DNA of 64,000 bases, from contig JACEFZ010026832.1 in NCBI GenBank assembly GCA_014155875.1, positions 248,001 through 312,000 on the forward strand, read 5' to 3'. Origin of the DNA: Cepaea nemoralis (taxonomy: Eukaryota; Mollusca; Gastropoda; Stylommatophora; Helicidae). A model generated the notes under the pieces. It did not search any database. It was not told the origin of the DNA and saw nothing but the letters and a program-made list of their open reading frames with translations. A program made the position numbers and the translations under genes. Positions 1 through 10,506 of the stretch are shown here, piece after piece; the first letter of the stretch is position 1, and each line of letters begins with the position of its first letter.

Positions 1-1553
1 CCACTTGTGTGGGGGCATAAAGGATAACGTCACGTGGCCAACTTTGGTAGTTTGCCATATAAACCCGAGTTAGGGCCAACTAGGGGGACTTGGAAATGTG
101 GCTCTAGTCAGAGTGCAGGGCACTGCAGTGCCAGTGGAAATAATATCTACCGTGTGTTAATTAGTGACTTAATTTTACACGTGCCTATAATGGCAGATGT
201 AGATATGATTGATAGGACTGCAGTAGTGCCATTTAAGGTATAACCTATTATAATATTAGTTCTAATTAATATAGACTGTAGCCTTGTTAAAACTATAGTG
301 TGATGATTAGCACTGTTAGTGGAAAACTAGCTAGAGTAGAATAGTGATATTGGCTCTGCTAAGGTGAATAGAATACTGAGGTTGCACTCTGTATGGGTCT
401 TTCCTTGTCATAGCCTGATTCGGCCCTAGGTGGGTAGCTAATCTGCTCTGTGACATAGTTTAGTTAGCTAAAGATCATTAAGCAAGGCAATAGGCTTACA
501 CTCAGCCAATAGGATCAGTGACTAGTACTATCACCAGATGTGTTGTTTCTATCCTAGGTTCCCTACCAGATCCGAGGAAACTCAACAAGTTGTTAGGAAA
601 GGTTCAAATCCCATTCGGAAGAACACCAGTGGAACAGTCAATAAAGTTGCGTACAGAACGTAACTAAAGCTAGAAGGAAGATGATTCACCAAAGAGGGGT
701 GATGATTACTGATGCACCACACAGCAGTAACTAACTGAGAACATTAATGATAACTGATAACTGATAACTGATAACTGATTAATGATAATAGTTACCTAGT
801 GTGATATAATCTCGTGTAATAGAACACAAGACATGATACGTGAGGCTAGATAGACACGAGTGAGGATCAATTACATTAACAATTAACATTAATAACTGTG
901 TACACACTACAAAGGACTTGTGCATTTGTTTAGGAACGATAGGAACGGACATTGTGTAGGGTGCAACCGGTCCATGATTAACTGTTAATACCACCGGTGT
1001 CTACTTCGGATGATCAGGAAATGGGATTACCAGAGGTCTACAGAGACAAATCAGTATCCAGCAGGATGGTTTCGGCACTGGGTGAGATGTACATGTTCTG
1101 ACGTAACGTGCTGTGGTCTATCCTTGCTGGGATCAGCTGACTGGGTTGTTGTCTGAGAGTCCGATTCTACACACTTTATAGAACACGTCACACATTTTCT
1201 TCACATACACGTCTCATATACGTTACACTTTTCTTTTAATAAATTAATCTTTATTAATTTTTAGAAGCAAGAGTTGTTGAGTATGTTGCGTTGGGGAAGT
1301 ATGAGAGGGGGCATAGTACGACAGTGAGAGAGTGACAGGAGAAGGTGTCCACGGGCTGATGGAGTGTGTTGGACGGAAGCTGGTGGATTCTCCAGAATAT
1401 TAAAAAGGAGAAAAATATTATAATATGGGTGTCGGCTCTCTTCACTCCAGGGACGACACTGTAAAGGAGGACACGACACTAGGGGATAGATATAATTAAT
1501 AGGGTCATATTTATTAATTAATCAGGCTATTTATAATCTATTTTACACAAGAG
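1..1553. other. Unassigned non-coding stretch
   Basis: I recognise no gene or known element here. Open frames are short and start or stop at random. Small-scale structure includes a 14 bp palindrome (GGCACTGCAGTGCC, 119-132) and a short array of ATAACTGAT-type repeats at 748-780. The base composition matches the AT-rich repeats that follow. It may be the end of an element lying mostly outside the window. Confidence 0.5.
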
Positions 1554-2270
1554 ATATAGAAATGGATGGAGAATTAAATTATTATTAATATTAACCACAA
1601 AGTGGCTTTAGCAACGAACTGTTAAATAAAGAACTGGTGTAACACAATTCCTATCTGTATAAGGCAAATAAAAAGGCAAGATGGCCGCCGATTGTTTTTT
1701 ACTTGAGACTGGCTGATGTGACCCACTTCAAATAGCTACTGTAAATTCCACCAACCATTTCAGATACTGACATTTTAAACAAAGATATAAAAGTGGATGA
1801 AGAATTCAATTATTACTAATATTAATCCATTAATGACTTTAGCAATGAACTTTTAAATAAATAACGGGTTTAAACAATGGCTGCTGATTTTTTCACTTGA
1901 GACAGACTGGCGTGATCCACTTCAAGCAGCTACTATAAATCCCACCGATCGTTTCAAGTAATGAAATTTTAAACAAAGATATAAAAGTGGATAAAGAATT
2001 CAATTATCACTAATATTAATATATTGCTGACTTTAGCAACGAACTGTTCAATAAACAACCAGTGTAAACAATGACAAGTCCTATCTCAGAAAAGGCAAGA
2101 TGGCTGCCGATTTTTTCGCTTGAAATCGGCTGACGCGGTTCCACTTCAAACAGCTACTATAAACTGCACCGATCATTTCAAGTAATGAAATTTTAAACAA
2201 AGATATAAAAGTGGATAAAGAATTCAATTATTACTAATATTAATCAATTAATTACTTTAGAAACAATTTG
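1554..2270. repeat. Tandem repeat, about 4 units of ~190-230 bp
   Basis: A unit containing ATATAAAAGTGGAT then GAATTCAATTATTACTAATA recurs at about 1555, 1786, 1980 and 2203. Each unit also carries a copy of AAGGCAAGATGGC or its remnant and CCACTTCAAACAGCTACTAT. The spacing (231, 194, 223) shows internal indels. No protein is encoded. It looks like a local non-coding array, possibly internal to an unrecognised DNA transposon. Confidence 0.75.
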
Positions 2271-3160
2271 TACACACGTGAACTTACCTCAATACTTGAC
2301 AATACTCAGCAATGATAGTCACCAACGAATGTGCTTTCTGTGCACATGTGCTTGAAACTAGACCACATGGCTTCACAGTACTGGCCTATTTATAGCCATC
2401 AAAATCGTACTGTTTTCGGAATTTTAAAAAAAAATGACCACATTCGGAATTTGGCCGAAGTTTGGGAGCTAGCAACATGGCCGCCAGGTCATGTGATCTT
2501 GACCGCGAATGTCCGATCGCGACACCGAATCAAAGTAGCTACATGCCATCCATATTACTCTCCAGCTGTCTGTTTATCTTTCTGTATGCCTGTCAGTTTT
2601 AAATTTAAAGATCACAATGTGTTACCTCTGAATATTAATATGTTATAGCTAACAGCTGTCTGTATTCTTCTAGTCTTTATTGTCATTCCCCCATACACGC
2701 GTACTCGTGACCTCTACATCATGTCTGGATAAAAAATGACAACTTTTATTGGGACGCAGAGGTGCTTCCAAGGCACCAGGGCCAGGGATCTATACTGGTC
2801 AAGACCTACTGACACGTCCACGCTGTGCGTCCTGGTCAACAGGCCCCATCGGGGACCTGGCTACCATCAGTAGGATCGATGATTCCTCTGAAGCCGGAGA
2901 GTAAATGAGAGATTTTATTACCAAACGTTTGGTGCATCCGTGAATAATTATATGACCTGCTGTTTGGGAATAATGAGAGATTTTATTACCAAACGTTTGG
3001 TAATAATCACTTCGAAAATATTAATAGCTCCGCTTAGAATTAACGTACAGTCTTCATTGGGACACCGTTGGATTCGTCTTGTCAAGCTGTATCCTACTGT
3101 AATGATTTCACAAGTGAAAAACCTTATTTTTTAAATATTCTCTACATATGCTATTGTAAT
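2271..3160. other. Non-coding stretch with a 30 bp direct duplication and a 24 bp palindrome
   Basis: No gene is recognisable. A 30 bp sequence is repeated exactly at 2904-2933 and 2972-3001. The second copy continues into a perfect 24 bp palindrome (2983-3006) centred on CCAAACGTTTGG. The first copy holds only the centre of that palindrome. The ATG-started frame at 2940-3134 overlaps this repeat and is probably not a gene. Confidence 0.6.
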
Positions 3161-3171
3161 TGTTAGAATAA

Positions 3172-3400
3172 TGCATCGCCACGATATCATAAATAGCGTG
3201 TTCCATCGTGCCATTACCCGAAGTAAAAACAAAAGTCATGTACGGAGTCATCCCGCCATTGAAAATCTTGTCCCTGAAAACGCTGTCTAATTTACCATGC
3301 ATTCTTTCGACATCATTCATTCATTCAAATCTCACGTGACAAGAACACATGTCATCCTGGATTTTGAAAGGTTGGCCTAATATTCCGTGCACGGCGATTG
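3172..3400. repeat. Dispersed repeat block, copy 1
   Basis: About 220 bp starting near GCGTGTTCCATCGTGCCATT and ending near GCACGGCGATTGGTTGAAA, matched closely at 5045-5275. The two copies lie in the same orientation about 1.87 kb apart, with different sequence on each outer side. No coding potential is evident. They are probably pieces of one older repeat family broken up by later duplication. Confidence 0.7.
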
Positions 3401-3559
3401 GTTGAAAGCATGGAAAGTTTCATCTCAATATATGCTTAATTTTTTTTATTAAAACAAACTTTTCTGCGAGGATGTGTTTTTGTTCTTTGGGCATATCGAT
3501 CGGACGGACATGTACACTTTGTAACATTATTCGGGCACTGATAATAGACATACGTAAAT

Positions 3560-4990
3560 TTTGGATGGATTTTCAAACTTTCCATCCAAATTTACATACA
3601 TGTGGAAAGTGTCATCACAGTATATGTTTTATTTGTGGATGAAAAAGAACATTTTCGGCGAAGCGTGTTTTTGTGAATTTGTAAACTCATGGCCCTGTGC
3701 CATGGTGACTGTGCATGCGCATATCAATCAAATTGGCATTACACTTTCACTTTTCAACACTCAATTTGACCTACAACAGTTAAAGAGAACACAAGTTTAA
3801 AGACTATTAATAACTTATTTGTATACTCGTACTATCTTTTAATCATTTAATATGACGGAACATATTTTTGAAGTCAGTTTTCATAATCTACCTATGACCC
3901 GTTGGTTGAGACCATCCCCGCACGCGGAGAAAAATGAAAACAGCACATTGAACTGTAAATAATTTTTTTCTGGCGCTTTCAATAGAAAACCATCAATTAT
4001 AGATGGATCTTCGAATTCTGCATCAAATTTTTCGGAAATTTGGAAAGTTTCACACTAAACTTGCTTTAATTATGGTTGAAAAACAGGCAAACCTCTTACC
4101 ATCATGAAACCCAAAATGGCGGCTTGACTATATTATAAATATCTTTGTAGAACAAACATTGTGTTCTTGCTAGTGTAGTCGTAAGCAGTCCGCCTGTCAC
4201 GTGGGAGACCAGGGTTCTGTTCCCAGCTGGGCACCAATTTTATTTTTATTTTCACAAAATTATTAGGTGATACAATAGGAACTATTAAACATTACGAACT
4301 AAAATATTATATAGTACTAAGAAACTGAAAATTTGTGAAAAAAGTGTGCTCTATGGATATGTGCGAGCTGCCGACTGCCGGGGAGCGCTTCCCACAGAGG
4401 CATCGGAATCGATGGATCCAATAGGTGTCTTTGTTTAATGTAAATTTTAATTGCCATATAAAATATCGCCCCTGAATCAGCAAAGTTTCATCGCGTAAAC
4501 TTGCTTGAATTGTGCTTGAAAAACAGATTTTCTGCGAAGATGTAACTTTGTGAATTGGAAACCCACAGGTCATGATGTGACGGCCGCCACATAATGACAT
4601 ATCGATTGCGCTACACTTTTCAACACACAAAACATGCAATTTGAACTGTTAAAGAGAACACAAATTTAAAGATTATTAATAATTTTTTTTGTATACTTGT
4701 ACTATTTTGTAATCATTTAACATGACGGAACATATTTTTGAAGTCAGTTTTCATACGACCGCTTGAGACCATCTCGCATGCATACCCGCTTATGGAGGTA
4801 ATCAGACACACTGGAGAGTTCCACTTACGGGCGAACAGCATGAAAAATCACAACTCGTCTCACCTTCACAAAATTGTGAATATCTTCACTTATACGTGAC
4901 ATACAGGCATCATTGAGGTACCATTAGATTTTGAATTTCAAGGCCTATCTTCTGTGGCCGTCTCATTTGTAAATACTCAAAATTAAATTG
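3560..4990. repeat. 1.4 kb repeated block A with tRNA-like segment
   Basis: This block aligns along its length with 5925-7330. Shared landmarks are AACATTTTCGGCGAAGCGTG, the tRNA-Asp-like segment, GAGCTGCCGACTGCCGGGG and the end segment GGTACCATTAGATTTTGAAT. Indels are frequent and no shared long reading frame exists, so it is a non-coding repeat. The last ~130 bp resembles the terminal segment of the MITE-like element at 49.1-50.35 kb, so part of the block may derive from that family. Confidence 0.7.
4162..4234 (+). ncRNA. tRNA-Asp-like segment (pseudogene or SINE head)
   Basis: The stretch contains a degenerate A box around TAGTGTAGTCGTAAGCAG, an anticodon arm CCGCCTGTCACGTGGG with anticodon GTC in the expected loop position, a short variable region AGACC and a B box-like GGGTTCTGTTCCC. 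This order and wording match metazoan tRNA-Asp(GTC). The acceptor stem does not pair and the B box has lost the conserved GTTCGA core, so I read it as a tRNA-derived SINE head or pseudogene, not a working tRNA. Confidence 0.6.
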
Positions 4991-5044
4991 ATGATAGGGC
5001 TCACTACCCTATGACATAAATTTAAATTACCATCAATTATCAAT

Positions 5045-5280
5045 CATTAGCGTGTTCCATTGTGCCATTACCCGAAGTAAAAACAAAAGTCATGTACGGA
5101 GTCAGATCGCCATTGAAAATCTCGTCCCGGAAATCGCTGTCTAATTTACCATGCATTCTTTCGACGTCATTCATTCATTCAAATCTCACGTGACAATAAC
5201 ACACGTCATCCTGGGTTTTCCAGGAAAGGTAGGCTTAATATTCCGTGCACGGCGATTGGTTGAAAACATGGTGAACTTTT
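5045..5280. repeat. Dispersed repeat block, copy 2
   Basis: Second copy of the ~220 bp block at 3172-3400, with scattered substitutions and a short insertion before AGGCTTAATATTCCGTGCAC. It is followed to 5590 by two short related segments (around 5330-5420 and 5525-5590) sharing GATAGAATTGCATCAATT. No coding evidence. Confidence 0.7.
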
Positions 5281-5614
5281 ATATAAATACGAATATATTT
5301 CATACTTACCGTAATTAATTTTTTTTTGGTGTTGCTGATAGAATTGCATCAATTGTAGATGCATTTTTGAATTCTGCACACAATTTTAAATATATCTGGA
5401 AAGTTTCATCGCTGTACTAGCTGTAATTGTGGAGAAAAACAACATTTTCTGCGGAGGCGTGTTTTTGTTCTTTGTAAATATCGATCCTGACTGGCGTGTG
5501 CACTTTGTAACACTATTCTAGCATTGTTGATAGAATTGCATCAATTATAGATGTATTTTTGAACTTTGTCTACAATTTTAAATATTGTAGATTTTTGTAT
5601 TGTATTTTAAATAT

Positions 5615-5925
5615 TGTTCGGGTCCCATCGATTGACGGACGTCGGTCGCGGCGATTGGGCAATCTTGAGCATAGCCTACGATGGGTAGCGTTGTCATGTT
5701 CTGTTGTGATAATTTGGTGTGTCCAGTGTGTGCCGCGTGGTTACACACCCGCTTCACACGCGTGATCCGGGACTGTTTCCGGATCCGGTCAGGGATATGC
5801 ACTACTGACGAGCTCAAAACTCGAGTATAGTGCTTCCATATTGACGTGGATAGGCCTTAGGTTCATAACAGAATGCGATCGGCGTTGCCAGTAGTGGGTT
5901 GTGCTCAATATTTAAATTTTAAATA
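5615..5925 (+). repeat. Stray partial monomer of the ~406 bp satellite
   Basis: This segment matches the satellite at 34.0-35.0 and 39.8-40.2 kb, from GTTCGGGTCCC through GCTTCACACGC and TTTCCGGATCCGGTCAGGGA to GTTGTGCTCAATATTTAAAT. About 300 bp of the monomer is present, and it is more diverged than the clustered copies are from each other. Its lone position among unrelated repeats shows the satellite sequence also exists dispersed, perhaps because the satellite arose inside a mobile element. Confidence 0.8.
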
Positions 5926-7330
5926 TATCTGGAAAGTTTCATCGCAGTACTAGCTCTTTTGTGGATGTAAAAGAACATTTTCGGCGAAGCGTGTTTTTGT
6001 GAAGGGGTGCCATGTGATGTGCCATGGTGACTGCGCATGCGCGTATCGATCGGCATGGCATGTTACACTTTCACTTTTCAACACTCAAAACGTGCAATTT
6101 GACCTACAACAGTTAAAGAGAACACAAGTTTAAAGATTATTAATAATTTATTTGTATACTTGTACTATCTTTTAATCATTTAACATGTCGGAATACATTT
6201 TTGAAGTCAGTTTTCATAATCCGTCTATGACCCGTGTTGGTTGAGACCAACCTTGCGCGCGGAGAAAAATGAAAACGGCACGCCTAACCGTAAATAATGT
6301 TTTTCTGGCGCTTTAAATAGAAAACCATCAATTGTAGATGGTTTTTCGAATTCTGCATCAGATTTTTCAGAAATCTGGAAAGTTTAATCGCTAACTTGCT
6401 TTAATTGTGGTTGAAAAACAGGCGAAAATGTGTTACGATCATGAAACGCAAAACGGCGGCTTGTCTATATAAAAATCTTTTTGGAAAATTTATTGTGTTC
6501 TTGCTAGCGGAGTCATGAGCAGTTCGCCTGTCACGCGAGAGGCGCAGGAGACCGGGGTTCTCTTCCCGGTTGGACATTTTTTTTTTTTTAAATTGTTCAC
6601 AAAATTATTAGGTGATATAATAGAAACTATTAAACATTACGAACTAAAATATTATCTAGAACTAAGAAACTGGAAGTTTGTGAATAAAGTGTGCTCTATG
6701 GATCTGTGCGAGCTGCCGACTGCCGGGGAACGAATACCACGGAGGCAGCCGAATGATCGCGATCGGCATCGGTTTAATGTGAATTTTAATCCCAATATAA
6801 AATATTGCTCCTGAATAGTTTCATCGCTAAACTTGCTCAAACTGTGGTTGAAAAAACAGATTTTCTGCGAAGATGTGACTTTGTGAATGGGTCATGACGG
6901 CCGCACATATCGATTGCGCTACACTTTTCAACACACAAACGTGCGATTTGGCCTACTAAAGTTAAAGAGAACACAATTTTAAAGATCATTAATAATTTAT
7001 TTGTATACTTGTACTATTTTGTAATCATTTAACATGAAGGAACATATTTTTGAAGTCAGTTTTCATACGACCATTTGAGACAATCTCGCACGCATACCCG
7101 CTGGGGAGGAATAGGACACACTAGAGAGTTACACTTACGGGTGAATAGTATGAAAAAATCGCAACTCCTATCACCTTCACAAAAATTTGAATATCTTCAC
7201 TTATATTTTATAAGTTATAAGTTATAAGTGACATACAGGCATCATTGAGGTACCATTAGATTTTGAATTTCAAGGCCAATCTTCTGTGGCGGATTCATTA
7301 GTAAATTCTCAAATTTATAATCGTGATAGG
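5925..7330. repeat. 1.4 kb repeated block B with tRNA-like segment
   Basis: Diverged copy of 3560-4990 in the same orientation. It contains the second tRNA-Asp-like segment and the same terminal GGTACCATTAGATTTTGAAT. Short open frames here (for example 6515-6814) are open only because of local composition; the matching frame in block A is closed. Treated as non-coding. Confidence 0.7.
6496..6576 (+). ncRNA. Second tRNA-Asp-like segment (pseudogene or SINE head)
   Basis: Homologous to 4162-4234: degenerate A box near TAGCGGAGTCATGAGCAG, CGCCTGTCACGCGAGA anticodon arm (GTC) and a B box-like GGGGTTCTCTTCCC. An ~8 bp insertion (GGCGCAGG area) disrupts the variable region. A T run follows directly, as expected of a Pol III terminator or an old SINE body. 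Confidence 0.55.
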
Positions 7331-7451
7331 ACTTGACAATCATCAATCAATCTCTTCTCTTCAGCTTAGACTTAGAGGAAGTAAAGTTAGTAAGCAATAT
7401 AATATAATTAATAAATATAACGTAACAACAGCGTAGAAAAGAAATACAATA

Positions 7452-7535
<84 letters not shown>

Positions 7536-7872
7536 ATTTCAAACAATATAACGGATACATTAAGTACGTTAAAATAGTTCATAACACGCAAAAACAATAC
7601 AACAAACCTAATCTCTTCTGCCATGTTTTACAGTCGGAACCTCAGTACTGCTTCCGGTGGAAAACATCCGTTCATCATCATCATCATCATCACTGAATAT
7701 GCATTGCTATTGGTCTGTCGTGCAGGTGCAGGACGAGCTTGAGGGAGTCGCCAAGTCCAACTTATAAATGTTATCCCGTTCTCGGGTTTATATCTCGTTG
7801 TAATGCAAATTGTGTGTGTGTGTGTTTTTTTTTAAACGTAAGATCTTTCCAAGGTTTAAAAAAAAAGAGTGT

Positions 7873-7919
<47 letters not shown>

Positions 7920-7951
7920 GAAAGCAGAATCTCAAGCGATATCTATAACAT
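7331..7951. other. Non-coding stretch with TA, GT and poly-G microsatellites
   Basis: No gene seen. Simple repeats are (TA)n at about 7455-7523 running into GT repeats to 7534, a CAT repeat at about 7676-7693, GT repeats at 7811-7826 and 7869-7886, and an uninterrupted run of 32 G at 7887-7918. Glycine-rich open frames through the G run are artefacts of the repeat. Confidence 0.85.
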
Positions 7952-8322
7952 TAACAGTGTCCTGTTATGAGGTTGGTAGGGATGGTGCGCAAGCTAAAGA
8001 TGCATTAGCTAATAATGCACGCTTGAGCACCATAGCTAGGGGTAGCCATGGGGGTTGTTAGATGACAACAAAAACAGTGACAATCTGACCATAGACCGGT
8101 GAGGTCGCATGTATTATTGTGAATCCATCTGGCATGTAGTATATTGCGTTGAGTCGGAGTACCTTTTATAATCAACAACCTTGTATGCTGCCTTTTGTAC
8201 AAGCCAATAAACCTGAGCCTTTTGTTATCGCCGGCCTACATTGTTGATGTGAGAGAATGCGACCTCTGAGTTGTCGTCACCACTTGTCTGATCCGGCCTT
8301 CTTTAGATCGCCTACACTGTTT
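7952..8322 (+). repeat. Left direct repeat (LTR) of TE-A
   Basis: Matches 14033-14237 joined to 20370-20540 nearly base for base (for example GGATGGTGCGCAAGCTAAAG, CTTTTGTACAAGCCAATAAA). AATAAA within CCAATAAACCT at about 8204-8209 could be the LTR polyadenylation signal. The intact copy shows that the split in the right repeat is a clean insertion. Confidence 0.7.
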
Positions 8323-8419
8323 TATATAGGTGGGTCTAATGATCGTCGTGGCACTGGAAAAACATAACCGAAGCGCCACTTTGTTCTCGGGCTACTCCCT
8401 TGAGCCGTAACCTTGGTCG

Positions 8420-8600
8420 CCAAATTGTTCCAGGCTTGTCAGAAACCGCAGTCAATATTTTTCCAGGCTTGTCAGAAGCCGCAGTCAATCGTTTTGTCAG
8501 AAGCCGCAGTCAATTGTTTTCCAGGCCTTGTCAGAAGCCGCAATCAATCGTTTACAGAGCAGCTTGTCACACCCGCAATCCATCGTTTTCCTTGGGCTGC
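8420..8600. repeat. Short tandem repeat, ~33 bp unit
   Basis: Units of the form CTTGTCAGAAGCCGCAGTCA followed by ATCGTTTTCCAGG recur about five times with small deletions. They lie just inside TE-A and are followed by a second, different array. No reading frame is kept through all units. Confidence 0.75.
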
Positions 8601-8769
8601 TCGTCAGAGCTGCCATCGTTACCTTAGGCTGCTTGTCGGAGTTGCCATCATCGTGTCCTGGGCTGACCTAGCCGCTGTCCTTGGGCGTCACTATGCTGTA
8701 CTAACCAAGATGCCTGCCTTGAGGTTGCTGTGTTGTCGGGGCTGACCTAGCCGCTACCTTGAGGTCGCA

Positions 8770-9075
8770 GCGTTTAAAGAGCCGTCCAAGGGTGGCTGCA
8801 TTAATTGTTCCTCTCAGTGTTTCAAGAGCCGTCCAGGGGTGGCTGCATTAATCGTTCTTCTCAGTGTTTCAAGAGCCCGTCCAGGGGTGGCTGCATTAAT
8901 CGTTCTTCTCAGTGTTTCAAGAGCCCGTCCAAGGGTGGCTGCATTAATCGTTCCTCTCAGTGTTTCAAGAGCCCGTCCAAGGGTGGCTGCATTAATCGTT
9001 CCTCCTCTCAGTGTTTCAAGAGCCCGTCCAAGGGTGGCTGTTACTTTCAATTGTTACTCGCAGTGATTCAAAGGC
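8770..9075 (+). repeat. 48 bp tandem repeat, about 6 units, open in frame
   Basis: Units containing TTCAAGAGCCCGTCCAAGGG and TGGCTGCATTAATCGTTCCT repeat every 48 bp (one unit 51 bp). Because 48 and 51 are multiples of 3, a plus-strand frame stays open and would encode 16-residue repeats of the type SPSKGGCINRSSQCFK. The first two units lack one C and are out of frame with the rest. There is no in-frame ATG, so coding is doubtful. Confidence 0.7.
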
Positions 9076-9313
9076 CCGTCCAAGGGAAGGCTGGGAACAC
9101 TGTTCAAGCCGTCGTGCTGATTGTTAATTGCGAAACTAAACTTGCCTGGGATCATTTCTCGCCTGTTGATTGGACCTATCTCACTAGAGCAGCGGCCACC
9201 AGAGAACGCGAGGATTCAGATGACGTCTGGTTAAGTACACTTAATTAATTTATAAACTTATTACCATAATTATGTAACTAATTGTTGTAACAAATTGCAG
9301 GAAAAAGTATAAT

Positions 9314-10506
9314 ATGAGAGGGTTAAGAACAGATTTGGAAAGTTTGAAGGTGTGGCTTAAAGAATTGAAGGTGGCAGTCAGTGAGGTTGAACGTTTTGTT
9401 CATGGGTTACAGAGAGGAATGACTGAACGAAAGACCTATAAAACTAGTGTAAGAAATGATTGTGTAAAAAAGAATAACAGGGGACAGACAGTAGTTAATA
9501 ACTATATGTATAGAAGTGGTTATCCTGAACCAAGACCAGATGTGAAGAGGCACAATCAGAAAATGTTGGGGTTTGATAACCATCAAAGGTATGGAAAAAG
9601 CTCGAAAAGAAATATTCCCAATAAACAATGGCCCTCCTATAGTGCGACCGCTAGAAAGCTACGTGATGATTGGTTTGAACAAAGACAGAGACAATATTTA
9701 AATTTAGGGTTGCGAGTCAGAGAAGAACACGTAAATAAGGTCCCAAATGCTCCTAAGGTGGTTGCAAATGTTAAGTTAGACAAGAAAAGAAGATGTTATT
9801 GTGGAGAAAATAGACCAGGGGACACAGACGCAGATAGTTGAGGTAGTAGAAAAGAACACTCAGACACAAATAGATACAGTAGAAAAGAAAACCCAGGTAC
9901 AAACAGTTAACAAAATAGCAAGAGGATGTCAAACTAACGTAGTAGAAAATTTTAGAACCAGAAAAGCTTGCGCCAGTTAAAATTGAAGAGACTGTCCAGG
10001 CAGAGCATAAGCCGTTAAAGACGAGAAACACCAGAAAGAAAATTAGGAAAAGTGTTAAAGCCAGGTCTGAAACAAGTTTACTAGTAAATGTAGGGGATAG
10101 TTCGTCCGTTGAGACAGACTTGTCAGATGTCGAATATATCCCTGACCGGAGGGGTGGTTTTAGAAATAAGAAAAATGTCAGGTATGCTGGTTCCGACTAT
10201 AGGGATGTTACTTCCTCGTCTGCGGTAATATATGGTAAGCATGTTGAGGGAACTATAATTAGTGAATCTTCGGAGGACGAGATAGGAAGATATAAGACAT
10301 ATAAGACTTATACTGAAAATAGCGAGCAGACTGACGCAGTAAAGACACGAACAACAAATAGAGGTAACAGAAAGAAAACAAGTAAAAAGAAATGGGAGGT
10401 AGCAGGAATAGAAATTAACCCGACTTGTACAGCAGATGACGTGAGAAAGATCAAAGAATATATGAGTTTAAGACCTGAATACTTTACTGATAGTTACAGA
10501 TATTAA
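9314..10506 (+). pseudogene. Lys/Arg-rich protein of TE-A, frameshifted
   Basis: The function is unknown. The frame opens at ATG 9314 and runs 175 codons. The reading then changes frame near 9820 and again near 9955, and the last part (to 10506) ends in a TAA stop. All three parts are rich in Lys, Arg, Asn, Gln and Thr. The middle part repeats a TQTQ/TQVQT theme, and the first part has a CYCGE motif near its end. Composition and place (first ORF after the left LTR) suggest a nucleic-acid-binding, Gag-like protein, but I see no zinc knuckle or named domain. A possible 71 bp intron (donor GGTTAAGT at 9230, acceptor TTGCAG at 9300) lies just upstream. Alternatives are a captured host gene or a chance open frame. 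A long same-strand bias in charged codons argues for real past coding. Confidence 0.45.

Noticed and set aside
7739..8061. Gly-rich and Val-Cys-rich open frames over GT and G repeats
   Set aside because: Created by the (GT)n and poly-G microsatellites; no start context or conservation.
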